In this document: positions 12,001 to 27,000 of the stretch, piece by piece
How positions within the stretch are numbered: the first letter of the stretch is position 1
Layout of the letters: each line of letters starts with the position of its first letter
Source of the DNA: Lepidonotus clava
Taxonomy: Eukaryota; Annelida; Polychaeta; Phyllodocida; Polynoidae
Reading direction: 5' to 3'
NCBI GenBank assembly: GCA_936440205.1
Contig: OW387147.1
Span: 31,645,629 to 31,709,628 of the forward strand
DNA length: 64,000 nt
Position numbers and translations under genes: made by a program
The notes under the pieces: model-generated
Database searches by the model: none
The model's input: the letters and a program-made list of their open reading frames with translations, nothing else
Told to the model about the DNA's origin: nothing

Positions 12001-15000
12001 AAAAGGAAGGATAGTAGGAGTTGGGGAGAGGGGAAGTGAGCAGTACGTGGGGACGGGAACCTAGGTGAGCTGCTCACCATGTTTTTAGACTAATAGCGAC
12101 GCTCAGACTAGATGTAGTATGGTAAGCAATGCTGCTCGTTAAGATTAACAGATGTTGTACGTTAACTAGCTAGCTTTTGTCACGCCATCACCAAAAGACA
12201 TGTACGTACAGATGCTGAAACATTTTTGTGCGCAAACGTGGAAAAATCTTGTTACTTTAAGATGAAAATAAACCCTTTTGTATACTCTGAGAATTATTAA
12301 CATTCAATCAGAAAACATGATCAACTTTCACAGCTTTGGGACTGACGTACATGTCTGAGTGATGTTTAAGATATTATATAATGTTTGAAACTGTCTTTCC
12401 CTCGGAGCATCAGAATTCTCCATGCAGCGCAGATTCAAACTTTATGTATTGGACCGACTTGAGCCCGTATCAAATGGAAAGAAAACACATGATGGCACAC
12501 ATGAGAATAGGTGTGAGCAGACTGAACCCGACGTCATCGCCATTTCATGTTGGGCCCAAAAGAGACAACTACTGCAGAAGTTTCAATGTTCATGTCTTAG
12601 AGCTGGTCAACGTTCATCCCCTCACCCGCCACCTATCTGCCCCAACCGTCCGCTGTTCCCATCGTGCAGCATAGACGGGTGGTTTTAAGTGCCCGGCCTG
12701 CAATTCGATCCGGCTTAAGTCGCTAAGCTCATTTGAATAAGCCCGTTTGAATTTTCACGCTGGGTCGGGGGACGGCCTAAGCCGTTAAAATGGATGTTGC
12801 ATCAGACGTTTTCAAGGATTAAGATAAGAAAGTTTAAATCCTCCCTCTCTCACGTAGAGATTTAAATCATGGCCGGAGGGTCTAGAATCCATCGGTGTAG
12901 ATGTGTCGGAATGTGCGTCTTGTTTTTCTTCTTTGTCGTCGTTGCCCCATACAAAGTTGATTAATTTTCTATGTACAATATACAGGTGGTTGCATAGATC
13001 CATAACATTGAATGCAATGAATGAATGGAAAAGTATAAGAAGGTGATTCAACAAAGCCTACGGCAGCTCCTTATTACCTATTGAATCATCTTGATGATAG
13101 ATATTAAGCGTCTCTTCATAATCCTCCCTTTCAGAGTAGCGCCAACGGCAATGATAAAATAGGTTAGATCGTTTTATTAGATAGTGGTTTCATTGTAAGT
13201 TGATGCTCTTAGAACTATAAAATGTCTCATAATGTATCGACGAGGGAAGTAAAATCTGCTGAAGTTAAGCCATGATAACTAACTTACTGTCACTTTCTGA
13301 TAATGGAAAGTAGGGAGATTGAGTAGTATAAACAGTGCTGCTTGGACTTGAAGGATGTTTTTGGAGCCGTATTGTCTGTGGCAATATCTTTATTGGACTA
13401 TTGTGTAACCTGGATAGTAATGATAGACTCATTATTAAGATGAAGAGAAAAAGATCGACTCCTCATACAGCACTCGAAGTAAAAATTCCCTTAATATCTT
13501 CAGTTTAATGCAGCTGCAGAGAACAGCTAATAATAACGTTCTAGCGATAGGGAAATCTGTATAACATTGCACAAGTACCACCTTTACAGCCAACGCAAAT
13601 AATCTATCTGTTCAATTGGGATGAAGTGATAAATAACTTCACTCTCCTAACCTCTGTTTTAGGTGCCACCTAGGTCATTCGGGCTATCGTGGATATGATT
13701 TATAATATTATGTAGCCGGGATTTTATAACTTTTGGAATGTGTACCTTTTTCTATCTGCTAAAGAGTCTTCAAAATAATCAATATATCAAAATAGTGTTC
13801 TTATTGAAGACCTGTCCTATTGTATGCATTGAAGAAACAGTATATAAACTTGTTTAATGATAAAACACAGTAAAAAGGACCCCTACCTGTTTGTCGGCGA
13901 GGCCGTAGTCGTGCAGGGTGAGGTTCACCTTCTGGCCGCTGGGGGCTCTGATGAGCCAGGGGCAGTCGGCCGACCCCAGCCCGGTCTCCTCAGTCAGGAC
14001 ACTGCCGATCACTCCCTGAGTGGCCACCAGGGGCACCTGGTGGGGCGCCGCGCAGCTACGGTGACGGGGGGCCTCCACTGTGAAATAAGGGGAAATGATT
14101 CATAAAAACAGGTTTAGAATGAACAGTGGCATGCTTTTGCCCATGTCTAGGCTGTTCACAGATAGCATAATACTTATGCAATTATTGAGTTAGGAACCTT
14201 AGACATCCTTCAGTGATTACTGCCATAGATTCGTTCTAAAAACATACAGATGTAGTGACATCTTGCAATTACAATGAAAGTGTTGGGCTAGTACATTACA
14301 GTGTTAATCAACTACAATTAAATCTGCATTGATATCAATAGAACTTTATAAGTTAAGTATAACACGTGCAACATGAATGGTAAGATGTTTCAGAACTTAG
14401 CATCAATTACCATAATGACACCATGCAAGCTCTGGGTGCATGGTTTATATTGTGAAAAGAATAATATTATATATTTTTTATAGAAAACTAATGTATTTCG
14501 ATATTTGGCCAATTGCATGCACTGCTTCATTGTAGTTGCTAACGTTTATCAAATCTAATGAACTACAAAACTATAAACTAAAAAGGACATGGGGTATATG
14601 GCGTGGATGTCGTAACTATTAAAGCAGTGGCATTATGGCGCGGCGACTTTCTTGGGGTAACATTTATCATTGAATCAGCTCTTCACCGAAAGTGGGGTTG
14701 CCACTATTGTAATCGCCTATCTTGGTCATGTGTTTGGGAAGAGTCTATAATTATAAAAAATAATTTTTCAAAGTGCGCACCTCGTCTGTACAATCGCTCT
14801 TTAGATTGGCTGATTGCTTGAAGACATGACATTACCTGAAATTTTACAGTCAAACTGGTATTTCACCCTACCCAACAACCACGCCCTCTAGTGAGGTTTG
14901 TCGTCGGTATGACTCGACAAGCAAACACCACAGGTAAATCGGCTTTTTACTGCGCCTGCGCCATGCTCCTATTACCAATTACAGCGTGCACCCTCCTCCA

Positions 15001-18000
15001 GAACCAACCCTGGCGTCCCCGGGAGGGGTTAGCCCTGGCCTAGCAGACGGTATTTGTCCAGGGCGGGAGTAATGTTCCCGCCATGCCAAGCTACTGTTTA
15101 CCGCCAGGAATTAATAGCCCGCGCCCCAATAGTTTGTTTTCCTGTCCAATTTCCGCGACTCGGACCGGGCGGCGGACACTATTTGATTAGGGCGCCAAAC
15201 GTCATGGGCGGCTTCGGTGAAATGTCGTCTGCTCGGCATTATTGCCGCTCAAACCATGCCTGCGTCCGCAGACGACAATTTCCTCCGCCTGACGTAAGCT
15301 GGTAAAGGGGGAGAAGCCGTGGAGGTGACTTTTGGGCGGGAGGGACGCTCGCGCCAAGCCCACAACGCCCTTATAAGTTCATTTCCGGTGGCAAGCCCCC
15401 TCCTTTTTTTACAATGGCTTCTTGGCGATAAAAGAGGTTGTTTCTAAAAGAAAGGATAGTGAAAGGCACAGTAGTTACCAGTGGTAATGCCGAGGACCTT
15501 TGTTAAACACACTGAACGAAGCACCAGAAGACTTTGCCATAAAAAGAACCCCAGAACTTCTCATCATGGCCTCGAGTTCTTTTTCATATCATGTCCTTGT
15601 ACTAGGGACCTGTCATGGACTATTACATTCAATCATTGATGCTGTTCCTCCTAATGGTTACGGACAAGTGTTAGGCTAATATCCAGTCTCAGCATAAATC
15701 CATAGCTTCAGAGGCATACCAAAACCAACCATTTTTCAGTAGATTTTGCAGGATTGCTTGTTTCCTAAGCTCTTAATACCGTTTTGACTATCATTTCCCA
15801 TATTTTGTAGATATCCTTTGAAACCCACAGCACAAAACAAGACACAGCCCTACCCTCTCCCAAGGTTTCCATCATAGCCTCTTCTAACTGGCCTACCTTC
15901 TATCTAGCCCCTTTATTATGTTATTCATTTGCCACCTGTTGACAAGATATCCATCATCCTGTGTCTTTCTGATGTTCTCATAATGCCATCTAATGATTAA
16001 CAGCTGATAAGCAGTAACCTGATATCTCTGTGACCACCTCATTGTCCAACAATTGTATGATAGGAAATCAGTCGAGTTATGTCTGCCCCTTTGTAGTCTG
16101 TAAGCAGATACTGTCCCCCTAACACAAGTCCGACAACTTATTAATTGTAGCTCGGTGAAATAATTAGAGGCAAACTGCCACTGTATGTTTCTGAAACAGG
16201 ATCTTTGTTCTTAAGTGTCCCAGCAGAGAACTGTTTGTGTGACTAGCGGCAGAGGAGTTAATGTGCTTTAATGCCTTTCTCCACTCCGTCCCTTATTACT
16301 GCCTGGTTTGGCAGGGCCCGCTTGCATTAGAGACAGATGATTCTCTGAAATATGAAACATTAAGTACGTAGTATCTGCCAGTAAAGGCCGTCTTCCCGCT
16401 AACGGCGACAGTCTCCTTATCACAAACAGCGTCCGCGATCCTTACAGACTTAAAGCCCTTTACTGCCTTATCAAAGAACTGCCGCGGTAGAGCGCATTCC
16501 TACAGCTTCGTCGTTAACGCTTGGATATAGATTTTATCTTCTTCTCGCCATTAAATGTACATTTCCCTTTGATCCCTGTTTTAAAGTAACCATATTTGTT
16601 TTTAAGCTTCTCACATGCAGCTTTACACGTTGCTCCCTTAGATAAAAGAATAATAAAGTGGCACAATGGAAATTCTCCCTGCATGGAAGGATAGAAATGA
16701 AGTAAGCATCTGATCTAGTCTTGATAGACATACAGGGTGTGAGAAAATTAATGCTGATTGTCGGTTTGATAAAAGTATTTTCCCGAACTTTGATAAGGTT
16801 CACACCTAGGCCTGCATATTTAATTCTAATGGTTCTAGGACATATACCCCCCGGACACTTACCCCCCGGACACTTACCCCCTAGGACACTTACCCCCTAG
16901 GACACTTACCCCCTAGGACACTTACCCCCTAGGACACTTACCCCCTAGGACACTTACCCCCTAGGACACTTACCCCCTGGACACATACCCCCTGGACACT
17001 TACCCCCTAGGACACTTACCCCCTAGGACACTTACCCCCCAACCTTGGCTTATAATATAGAGGTAATTATGTGGTAAGAACTTAGTCTTTCTAATGGAAA
17101 GCAAACTAGATATATATCCCTCTCTACTGATAGGTCTTTAGGATTCATATCTAAAAGGCTAACTCGTCCCTATTCCTAGTCACTATTTTCCACAGTGTTT
17201 AATAATGGGGAGAAAACTAGATATATATCCCTCTCTTCTTATAGTTCTTTAGGATTCATACCTAAAAGGCTAACTCGTCCCTATTCCTAGTCACTATTTC
17301 CACAGTTTTTAATAACGGGGAGAAAACTAGATATATATCCCTCTCTTCTGATAGTTCTTTGGGATTCATACCTAAAAGGCTAACTCGTCCCTATTCCTAG
17401 TCACTATTTTCCACAGTTTTTAGGTTGGGGGGTAAGTGTCCTAGGGGGTAAGTGTCCTAGGGGGTAAGTGTCCAGGGGGTATGTGTCCTAGGGGGTAAGT
17501 GTCCTAGGGGGTAAGTGTCCTAGGGGGTAAGAGTCCGGGGGGTAAGTGTCCAGGGGGTAAGTGTCTGGGGGGTAAGTGTCCAGGGGGTAAGTGTCCTAGG
17601 GGGTAAGTGTCCGGGGGGTAAGTGTCCTGTCACCAAACTGGATTTCTGCCCCAACAGCTCATTCACTTCATTTCAACCACAATCTGTTACCATTAAAGGG
17701 AGGCAAAAACAATGTTGTGTGAAAATATGACACAATTTTAAAAACTCAAATAACTAATAAAATACATTCTATGAATCTAACTTTAGCCATTGGTACAGTA
17801 TAAACCTTGAAAAACTAGCCATAACTTTACTTGAATTCCATAATGCTCATGTCATTTATGCCTGAAGACAGCAAAGTTTGTAATCTAACCAATTTTGGTG
17901 GGTCACCAAAATTGACCAGGGATGAGTTTTAATGCATTTTAATCTAGTTTAAGCCTGTATTCACAGTCTATATTATACCACAGGCCTAGGTTATGGCCAT

Positions 18001-21000
18001 CGAACATATTTCACTTGTTAACTGAATTTGCAAAATTTTGACCCTACATTGCTTTTGGCTCCCTTTAATGATTTGGAAAACACGAAACTTGGATCCATAT
18101 ACGGGTATTAAAGCAGTCAATCACTATCTCTGCTGTGATACACTCTGTGAACTAATACTTTACAAGACCCACTCACCTTTGACACACTTGTAGGCCACCT
18201 CTAGGTAGGGCTTCAGGTCCCTGGGACATAACGTCACGTCGTCAGAGAACACAGGATTAGGAACCTGAACCTCACACTTTCTCTTGCCCGAGCAGAGCCT
18301 GTCGGCCTTGGGCAGCACGTCGGCAGAACACCCGACGTAGCCGTAGTCCCGGTCGATGCACTTGGAGATGCGCATCCGGCCGTAGCGGGCCGACTGCATG
18401 ACGATGACCTCATCACTACCGCACGCCGCCCGGAACACCTCGTTCTCACAGTACTCCCGGGGGTCTGAAAACACAGGAGGAGAGGACACGTTGAAAATAT
18501 GATTATAAAATTACATATTTGCGTAATTTTGATAATGTAGTATAATGTTTTGGTTGTTTGGTTGTGCAATCAGTCACCTTTTCATTTGATACAGTCATTA
18601 TCGGTTATCAATTGCACACTGTAAAGTTAGGTTATTGGTAGTCCTAACTATACAGGTCTATTTCTCTAATACTGTAGGGGTTCTAGTGTTTTTAGGGTCC
18701 AGTATGCAAAAATGTTCAAGAAGCCCGATCGAGGAGGAATCTAAAATACGCTGTGTATAGTAATAAGTAGTACACGGAAATGTCACTGCCAGTAATCATG
18801 TAGTGTAACAAATAACAAGTAACAGGTCACTGTTGTGCACTGAGCAAACTACCTTTTGTGTACGTTTTATTCTTCCCAAGTTAAATAAGGTTAAATGATC
18901 ATGAATGCAATGAAAATAAAGAATCGATTGAAAAATGTAATATTGCCGATAAAGATTCGTTATGCGACTCGTTTCACTGTTTTAGTCTATCAATGTTGAT
19001 GATCATAATTGCACGCAAAGCTGAAAAAATAGAAACTAATGACGTTGATTATTTTTGTATGAGGTAAGATTAATGACGACGTTTTTTCCCTTCATTAGTT
19101 GTTCCATGAAATACCATTCTGTAGGGGATCAGTCTGGTCTCAATTATCCCTCTCACTTTATATAATCATATCAATTCTTGAGGCTGCAATTGGAAAATTG
19201 TATTTTTTGAACACACGATGGCTGAACTTAGATGATAGGTCTTCAAAGATCATTACTGGTCAAACTTTACCACGCTGTACCTTGGTGCACCTTTACACAC
19301 AGCTAAACCTACACCATATAAATACATATAAAGATCACTTAGTAATCAATGTTTTGCCGTTGGTACTTTAAAATTCCCAAGATTTTAGAAGGACTTAAGA
19401 CCACAAGTATGCTGTATTATAATACTAATAATATATATACTAGAACTAGGGCCTATGCTGGCAGTTCACAATAGGCATTATGCGGATTATGAGGTTGCTC
19501 TGTAAAGGGTAGTAAATGGACAATACATGCATCGCCCACGCATAGACTATCACAAGCTTAAGGAGCGGCACAAACATGAACAGTTCTTAAGGCTTGGAAC
19601 AATCGCAGGCAGTTTGCCTACGGTTTGGCTTGGGAACCCACCATTCCTTGGGGCTTCTCTAGTTGCCTGCCAGAACACTCAGGGGATGAGAGATCAGTTC
19701 AATCAGCTCTCAGAGACCCGGCGTTTTAAATGAAACATGAAGGGTTTTGCTTTGTGCACGAAATGCGCCTTGTACTTGCCCCCATGACTTTCACAAACTT
19801 TTGCCTCAACTATAACTATAAAACAAAGCTCGCACGTGATCTTCATATTCAGAATAAGTAACGACTCCCTTTATATAATATATTCCGAACGCCAACCTTG
19901 CCCAGTTAAAACAAACAGCCATTGTTATGTTGATGAACGATAACACGGACACAAAATGATGATTATAGATACGGTCCGCATTTTCTGCTCTTTTTATAGA
20001 CATGCGTGATATCCCTACCGTCAGAACTTAACAGAGGAAGTACTTTTCAACGTCTTCCGATGTATAGGAAACCAGGACGCAATGATCCCAGGACACAATG
20101 GCACGTGTACAAATATAAACTTCTAAAATATACATTGTAATGGCGATTCCCTTAATAGAATCTAAAATAACAGCTTTTTATATGAGAAAGAAATCATTTC
20201 AGGAACAAAAGGACGGTGAAAAGTTGGCGCTACGTGGATCTAGTGGAGGCTGTTTGGTCGGTGCTGACGTAATTGAGCGTGGGTACCGGGGGTATAGCCG
20301 GGCCCGGTCTCATGTTTACATTCATGGCGCCGGGCGTAATTTGTTAGATTGGGGACAGGGCCCGACAGGCTGCTGATGTATGTGGGCAGGGGTCCGCAGG
20401 ACGGGATCACCGCCAGAACTGACCCTGGAGGAGGCAAGGGGCACTCACACCTTAAATGTGGGACCTGTTGATGAAGGTGATATAATAATATACGACTTGG
20501 ATTACGATATAGGCGTGATATGATGATATTTCGGTTTGCATAGCGGAGTGATATATTAAATATTGTTGAAAATAGGCAATTTGGAGAACTAACACATGTG
20601 TAACAAAGATTTCAATTTTCATCTGTAATATGAGTGAATTCTCTAGCTGCCACATCGTCATATTGTACCTCAAGTTGTAAAGTATAATGCCGCATTAAAG
20701 TTACATAGGCCTAGGTACCTGTTGATACAAATCAGCCAGCATTTGTACAAGTTATCGTTAAAGTCATAATCCTTCTCTGTTGTACTGGTCACAGGACACC
20801 TGTTATAAAAGTGCAATTTTATCCGTGAGAAATAAAGCTTTTCGTTTTTTGCATTTAATGAGATACGTTGCAGCATTATCTTACACATATAACACCGTTT
20901 ACAATTATTAATTTTATAACATTTTGAAAATGAACTGTTTTAAATAGGCCTACAACCATTAGTTAGAGCTTTTATGTAAATTGAAATTGTCTATGAAATA

Positions 21001-24000
21001 GGACAGGCCAAACAAGAAGTAAAGTGGGGCATTGTGCGCGTCTGTTTAAGTTCAAAATGGCAAAAAAGAATGCAGCTACGAGAAAGTGTTTAATTGATAT
21101 ATGTATCAAATATCTGTTGAATGAGGGAGGATTTGAGATCACCATCTTTTTATATCTTAAAGTTGATCTATTCAATGTCTGAAAACTAGTTTTCACGACA
21201 AGACGCGTCTAATTTGTCCAAAAAGTATAGTTATGAAATCATTGGGCCTGTGTCACAGTTGTTACTGGTCATTCTGTTAAGGCCATTTGTTTTTCGAACT
21301 GAGTGAACCCCTCCCCCCTCCTGGCCACCGCCTTTCCAAAACACTCCCTCCCCTACCTCGTCTACACACACATAAATACACGCGAGAAACTACTCGCCTC
21401 GCCTTGGTTAAGAACCGTTGGCCCGGTTAACAAAGTCTAAGATCATGGAACCAAAGGAAGCAAATGAAAACAGCTTCCGTGGAAATCATTGGTTTCCGTG
21501 CGGACTCGATGCGATCGTTCTTAGGACTGATTGAGTAGGTTTTGAGTCTCCGATGACTGATGTAACGAGGAGTGGATAAACCTACAGCCAACAGCAGCGC
21601 GTTTAGTTAATCTTACATATCATCCGAGCCTGAGTATATTGACCATTTTCATATACTACTTGTGGTGGAATCTGGTCACGAGCAACCTATATGGTTACCG
21701 GTAACGTTGTCCCAGTCCGTCGTCATGAATTACAGTTGATACCTTACATAGTAATTGTCTGCATGCTTGTTTCTACTTCAAGATGACTTTATAAATGTCC
21801 TTAGATACCTCTTTAATTTGTATTGGAGTGTAAGAGATAGTATCCATGTAGGTTTCGATGGGGATGGATAGCATTAATATTTTTATGAACTACAAATGCA
21901 TTAGGCTATTCATAGGTGTCGATTTTCAATATACCTATTTGTAAAACAGATTGCATTGTATACCCAAAAACGCACGGTGTCTTAGACCCAGAGTTACCAA
22001 AAACTCTATTCGCTCAGAGTAAATATTTGAAATATTGAAAAAAACAATGCATAGAAATAGCTTCAGGGCATAAATCCCACAGACCTTTATAAGCTACAAC
22101 ACTCCCCAGGCTGACGCCGACCCCAATACCAAAGTCGTTCTCTTTAACAGTCCCATAGACCACACGTAAAGGAAATGGGGTCTTTTGGTGGCACGATACC
22201 CCCACACAACTCTATAGAGCCGTCAGCACCAAGGCTTTGCAATCACCCACAAGCCCTACTACCACCACCACTACAGTTACCGCGACAAAGGTCACGCCAC
22301 TAAACCGGAGCTGCCAGTATCATTAAGGTCATCGATCCAGGGGTAAATTTACCCAGGGGTATGTCCTTATTTTCTACCACCAACCAACCCCACATTCCCA
22401 CGCCGACGTTAAGATGCAATGTGGGGACTGGGACTATATATTTTGATTGAGATAATTTACCAGGCAATTAATGTCTAGCTTATTCAGCTGCTTTTCCACA
22501 TTGCCCTGCAACAGTGTACTAACATTCTTTGTTGAGAAGATATGCCATTGTTTATGTGATATTCCCCTGCCTTTAGTATACTTGATAGGAGACACGCATC
22601 TTGTTGTGCATAGTGGACAGAATCCTATACACCCACGTCCATAGGCTGAAAACCATTCTCACCTACCTGACATGATTCTGGTCAGAAACCAAATTGAGAA
22701 TCATAATTCAGGACCTTTTGATTTGTGGTGGTAAATCCACCCTTCCAAACGACTGAGCTAATTCTCGTAGTTCACTCGTCAATCATCATAATTTAGCAAT
22801 ACTGTATGCCTATATATCTAGGGAAACATTATAATTGGAACCATACACCCTAACTTCAACCTTGACCAGTGAATGTCAATCGGAATCTACCTCCATAGCA
22901 AACAACAGGTTTTGAAAATAAAGTTCCAGAGCTAGAATTAACAATTAAGATCTTCAATTAAAACATATCTGTTGGAAGTTTCGCATGACGATATTGCTTA
23001 TCACATCATAGCCGACACCCATTAAAGCATCGCCTCCATACCTTCCTCCAGTGTGCCTAACCTCCAGGGACCTGGGTGAGAAACGCGCGATGACCGCCCC
23101 CAGCCAATCCCTGCCCCCCACCCCCTCCACGGCCCCTCCCCACTGCGCAGGCGCCACCAGCCGCTAATCCAATCAGCGGCCGTGGCGCTAATCGCTTTAA
23201 TTGCGGAGGAAATTGTGTTTTAATATGTGTGCAAATGGCGGCTAGCGGCGGGCCGGAGTGGGGAGAGGGCGGCGATTACCATCCGTTGATTGCCCCCACC
23301 CCCACGGGGACCCCCTCCGCCTCACCCAATGTAAATGTTTAGAATTTGTGATTTCCCCGGTGTGGCGGCCTTTCCCGCCCCGGGCGCCGGGCGCGGGGTG
23401 ACTGGCCGGCCGGCGGGGGGTGGCGGGGGCCCGGGGGGATAATCAGGGACGGCCTTCTCCTCCCCTACACCTCGGCCTGCCCCTATAGGAGGGGTGAGGG
23501 GATGAGGGAAAAGGAGGCAAGGAACACTGAGGGAGGGCTAGAATATGGAAATTATGTAGGTGAGGAATCAAACGGGAAGGTATTGAGGAAGGTAGAAAAG
23601 CAGGCTTATGGTCAGGGAGGTACCAGGGTTTGGAGGTGTAACTACAGAGGAGGCGACCACAATCATGACAATGGGAATCGTGACACAGAGGCAATGGGAA
23701 TCGTGTATGTATATCAACTGCAATCCATATGCCTACCTCGAGCACGTGCATATGTCTGCTTTTGGTATGGGTAGTAGTATAGGAATGTTATTTTGAACCA
23801 GGTGCCTTCATGCCAGAGTGATCAGGTTCAGTAGGCTACCAGTACTTGAAACAATATAAACACAGAAAAGTAGGGAGCCAGCCAGGAATGGAGTTCTAAG
23901 ACAATTGAAAACGTTTCTAGAATGTATAGACCCAAACAGCGCAGAACGAGGCATCCTTGGGGGCAAGAAAAGAGACAGGAAAGGTGCAATAGGCTGTTGA

Positions 24001-27000
24001 CAACTTCGCGACTGTTGGCAACTTCTAAGTGTAACTGACACTTGGTGTGGTAGTGCCTGGCAACACAGACCTCAAAATCCGTCTCTTGAAAGGTGCAATA
24101 GGATAAGTGGACAGATATTCAATAGATAGGCTAGGGTAGTTAAAACACTCAAATGATTATAGAAGATTTCCGTCAACCTAGGCTCCTTGATTATGGGAAT
24201 ATTAAACATAAGAAACCAACCAATTAACTATTTCAAACTCTCTGCAGGCAGGCAAATCATACACGGAGGAGAGGAGGGGTCTCAGAGAAGCACTGAACCA
24301 ATGAAGGCAGACAGGGGGGCAGGGCAGACATAATGCCTGGGTGTGTGGGAGGTTCAGAGAAGGAACCACCTGATTTATGACGGTAGTCAATCCGACACGG
24401 GTCTTAGATGAGCCGGCCATGTTTACATGGATCCAGCCACCACTAACACAATCCCACCCTAGAGGAGGCCAGCCTGTGGTCTATGTCAGCCACAAGGGAT
24501 GTAGGTCCTCAGGGGGTCCAGACCTCCTTGACTATGGAGATTGTCTGACTCTCTCAGACAATCCCATGCACAACAAGGTCCGGTTGTTCCATGTGCACAT
24601 ATTTCACGTGGTTTACTTTCTGTTCTGCCATATTATATACGGCAGATTTTGCGGTGGCAAACTGAATTCCCCTGAAACACGAAAAATACGAAAAGACATG
24701 CAGCTGTTGCAGCAATAAAGCGCCTGTTTTGGAAGATCAGTTTATGTCTGATAGCGTGCCCTTTACCTTGCACCCCACCCACGCGCCAACAAAAAGGAAA
24801 CAGGAAAGAAAGAGTGAAAAAAAAGAGAAAAGAATAAAGGGTAAATATCAGAGATGAGCTCAGCTAGGCTGGCGTGGTGCCTGTCCCCTTTTTTCCCACG
24901 TCACGGAGACTTTAGTCAATACGCCACAAACATAGTATCTGTTTCCTGACGCCTCTAAAGGTCCTCCCACCATAACCAGACAATCTTCTCCTGTTTCACT
25001 TTACACCAGCCGGAGACACGGGAGGCGACCTGCCGCCGCGACCTATCGATTAAACCTAATCAGGTTTCAGAAGGGGGAGCGAAAAAGCACAAAATAAAAT
25101 AAAACTGAGCAAAAAAGAAATAGAAAGGACGAAATACCTCCCGCCGTAACAATGACTTCCGCCAAAAGCGGAAGTGGCCTCGACCTGGATATGCAAATGA
25201 GACACCGAATACCCGTATGTAAAAGCCTGATCTCGAGATTTAACTTCAAAGTGGAGGCAGCTTTGGGCATTTACAGCTGGAGGGGTTGGAGGAAGGAGGG
25301 GGGGGGGCAGGGAAATGGAAAGGGGAAGGGTAGGGAGAGGCAAGATGACCTTGTTGGCAAGCAAGGACGTTTGGGTTGAAAAGGAAGAGGGGTTGGTCGA
25401 AAACGCAATTGAATCCTCCGGAATGGCTCTCGTTAGTGGGCGGTCCGTTTTATACTGGGCTCTAAGGTATGGTAATTGTACGATAACAATCCCCTACATT
25501 CCCGAGGTTCCCATTTCCATCCGCATTTAACTGACCATTGGCGAATAGAGGCTTTTCACGGTACGTCACCTTATAAGATTTCTGTGCAAATCTATGTAAA
25601 TGAGCTAACCACAAACGATTATCTCTCTTTATTGGCATTCTAATGCAATTTAAGAGCTGCGAGTACAATCCGTATCTCTAATAAATCTCATTACTCATCT
25701 CTACTTTTCTATAATCAATGGTAATTAGGCCTAATAGTTTTAATATTGGTTGTATTTAAGAATTGTATTAATTGAAACTCGGTTAATTGAATTGCTCAAC
25801 AATTAGATACCATCTCCAACAAAGGCGGATATAAAGGCCGTTTTCCAGTTTTATTGGACCTGGGGGTCAGTGAAAAGGACTCTATTAAACCACATAGACG
25901 CCAGTCCCAAATTTCCGGTTCTACCCCAGTCGCCAGCTGTATGTAGACTCCCTACTTCAGTTTAAATAAGGGCCAAAATGCCTTCGGGGGAGATTCAATA
26001 TCATACTCGCTGCCCCTTGGCTGCTGAGAATGAAAGGGTTATATTTAGGACTACAAATCGATAAGCACCAGTAACAACCCTGATGTGGGCCATAGTCATG
26101 TCTGATGAGGATTTATTAAAGAAATCACATTTGGATAATATCACGTGACATCCATGCAATTATTTCCCCGGCAAATATCATTTGGAAGTGTCCCCTCCAG
26201 CCAAGAGGGGAGAACATCTATCGGCCAGGCATACTTTTACATTGGCAGTGTAGCTTGAGAGGATCATTATTTTACTGCAATTAACTTTGGCCCAGAGGCC
26301 CTGTAATTAAAGGTGGGTGGTTGGTATACGCGGGGAGGGCTGGGGTGGAGATTGGATTAAGACAACCAAGGATATCTCCATCGGAGCATCATTAAAAGAT
26401 ACACTTTGATGCTTTTTAAAACTTTGATTCGCAGTAGGATCATTAAATCATACACTTTGGTGCTTTTTAAAACTTTCATTCTTGGTAGTAATCATGGCGG
26501 TTTGAAACCTGCCGTAGGTCATGGGATTGGAAACCTTCTCGTATAACTCATGTAACACTTAATTGTCTGTTACGTCCCCTGAGCAATACAACTTAGGAGC
26601 TACTGCATTATGGCTAATGCAAGAGGTTTCTTCCTAAAACACACTTCTCAGTGTATGTTCTTCTTCCGTGAAATATTGTTATTGTTAAGAAACAGAAAGC
26701 TAATCAAAGGTTATATGATTATAACCTTCCCTATTTTGTTGATCAGAGGGAGCTGATTGTTACTTACCTCATGGATCAAGACAACATGATATATGCGATA
26801 TATTACAGTTTGATTAAGACTCAATTACCGGTAAGAGGATTGTGTTTATTCAAGACTAAATCCCGTACCCATACCTAAACGCCCAGTTGAGTAAGCCCGC
26901 ACATACCTACAGCGTCCTATTAATCAAGCTGATCCTCCGACCGGACGGTTTCCGTACTAGGATGGCTAAAATACAAGCCACGAGAAAATCCCAGGAAATG

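Larger units (their letters stand above)
14078..18176 (-). other. intron 2
   Basis: This 4099-bp phase 1 intron holds a GC-rich block at about 14830-15420 (listed separately), a foldback element at about 16831-17634, and a MITE at 17691-18070. The remaining AT-rich parts at 14100-14830 and 15430-16800 show nothing recognisable. Confidence 0.8.

Noticed and set aside
15350-15430. TATA-like TTATAAG at about 15376 with an ATG at about 15414 as an internal gene start
   Set aside because: The ATG frame stops after five codons and no downstream exon was found.
16853-17043. Regular 16-bp repeats that resemble a CRISPR-like array
   Set aside because: Units are tandem without unique spacers and are mirrored in an inverted arm; the host is an animal genome.
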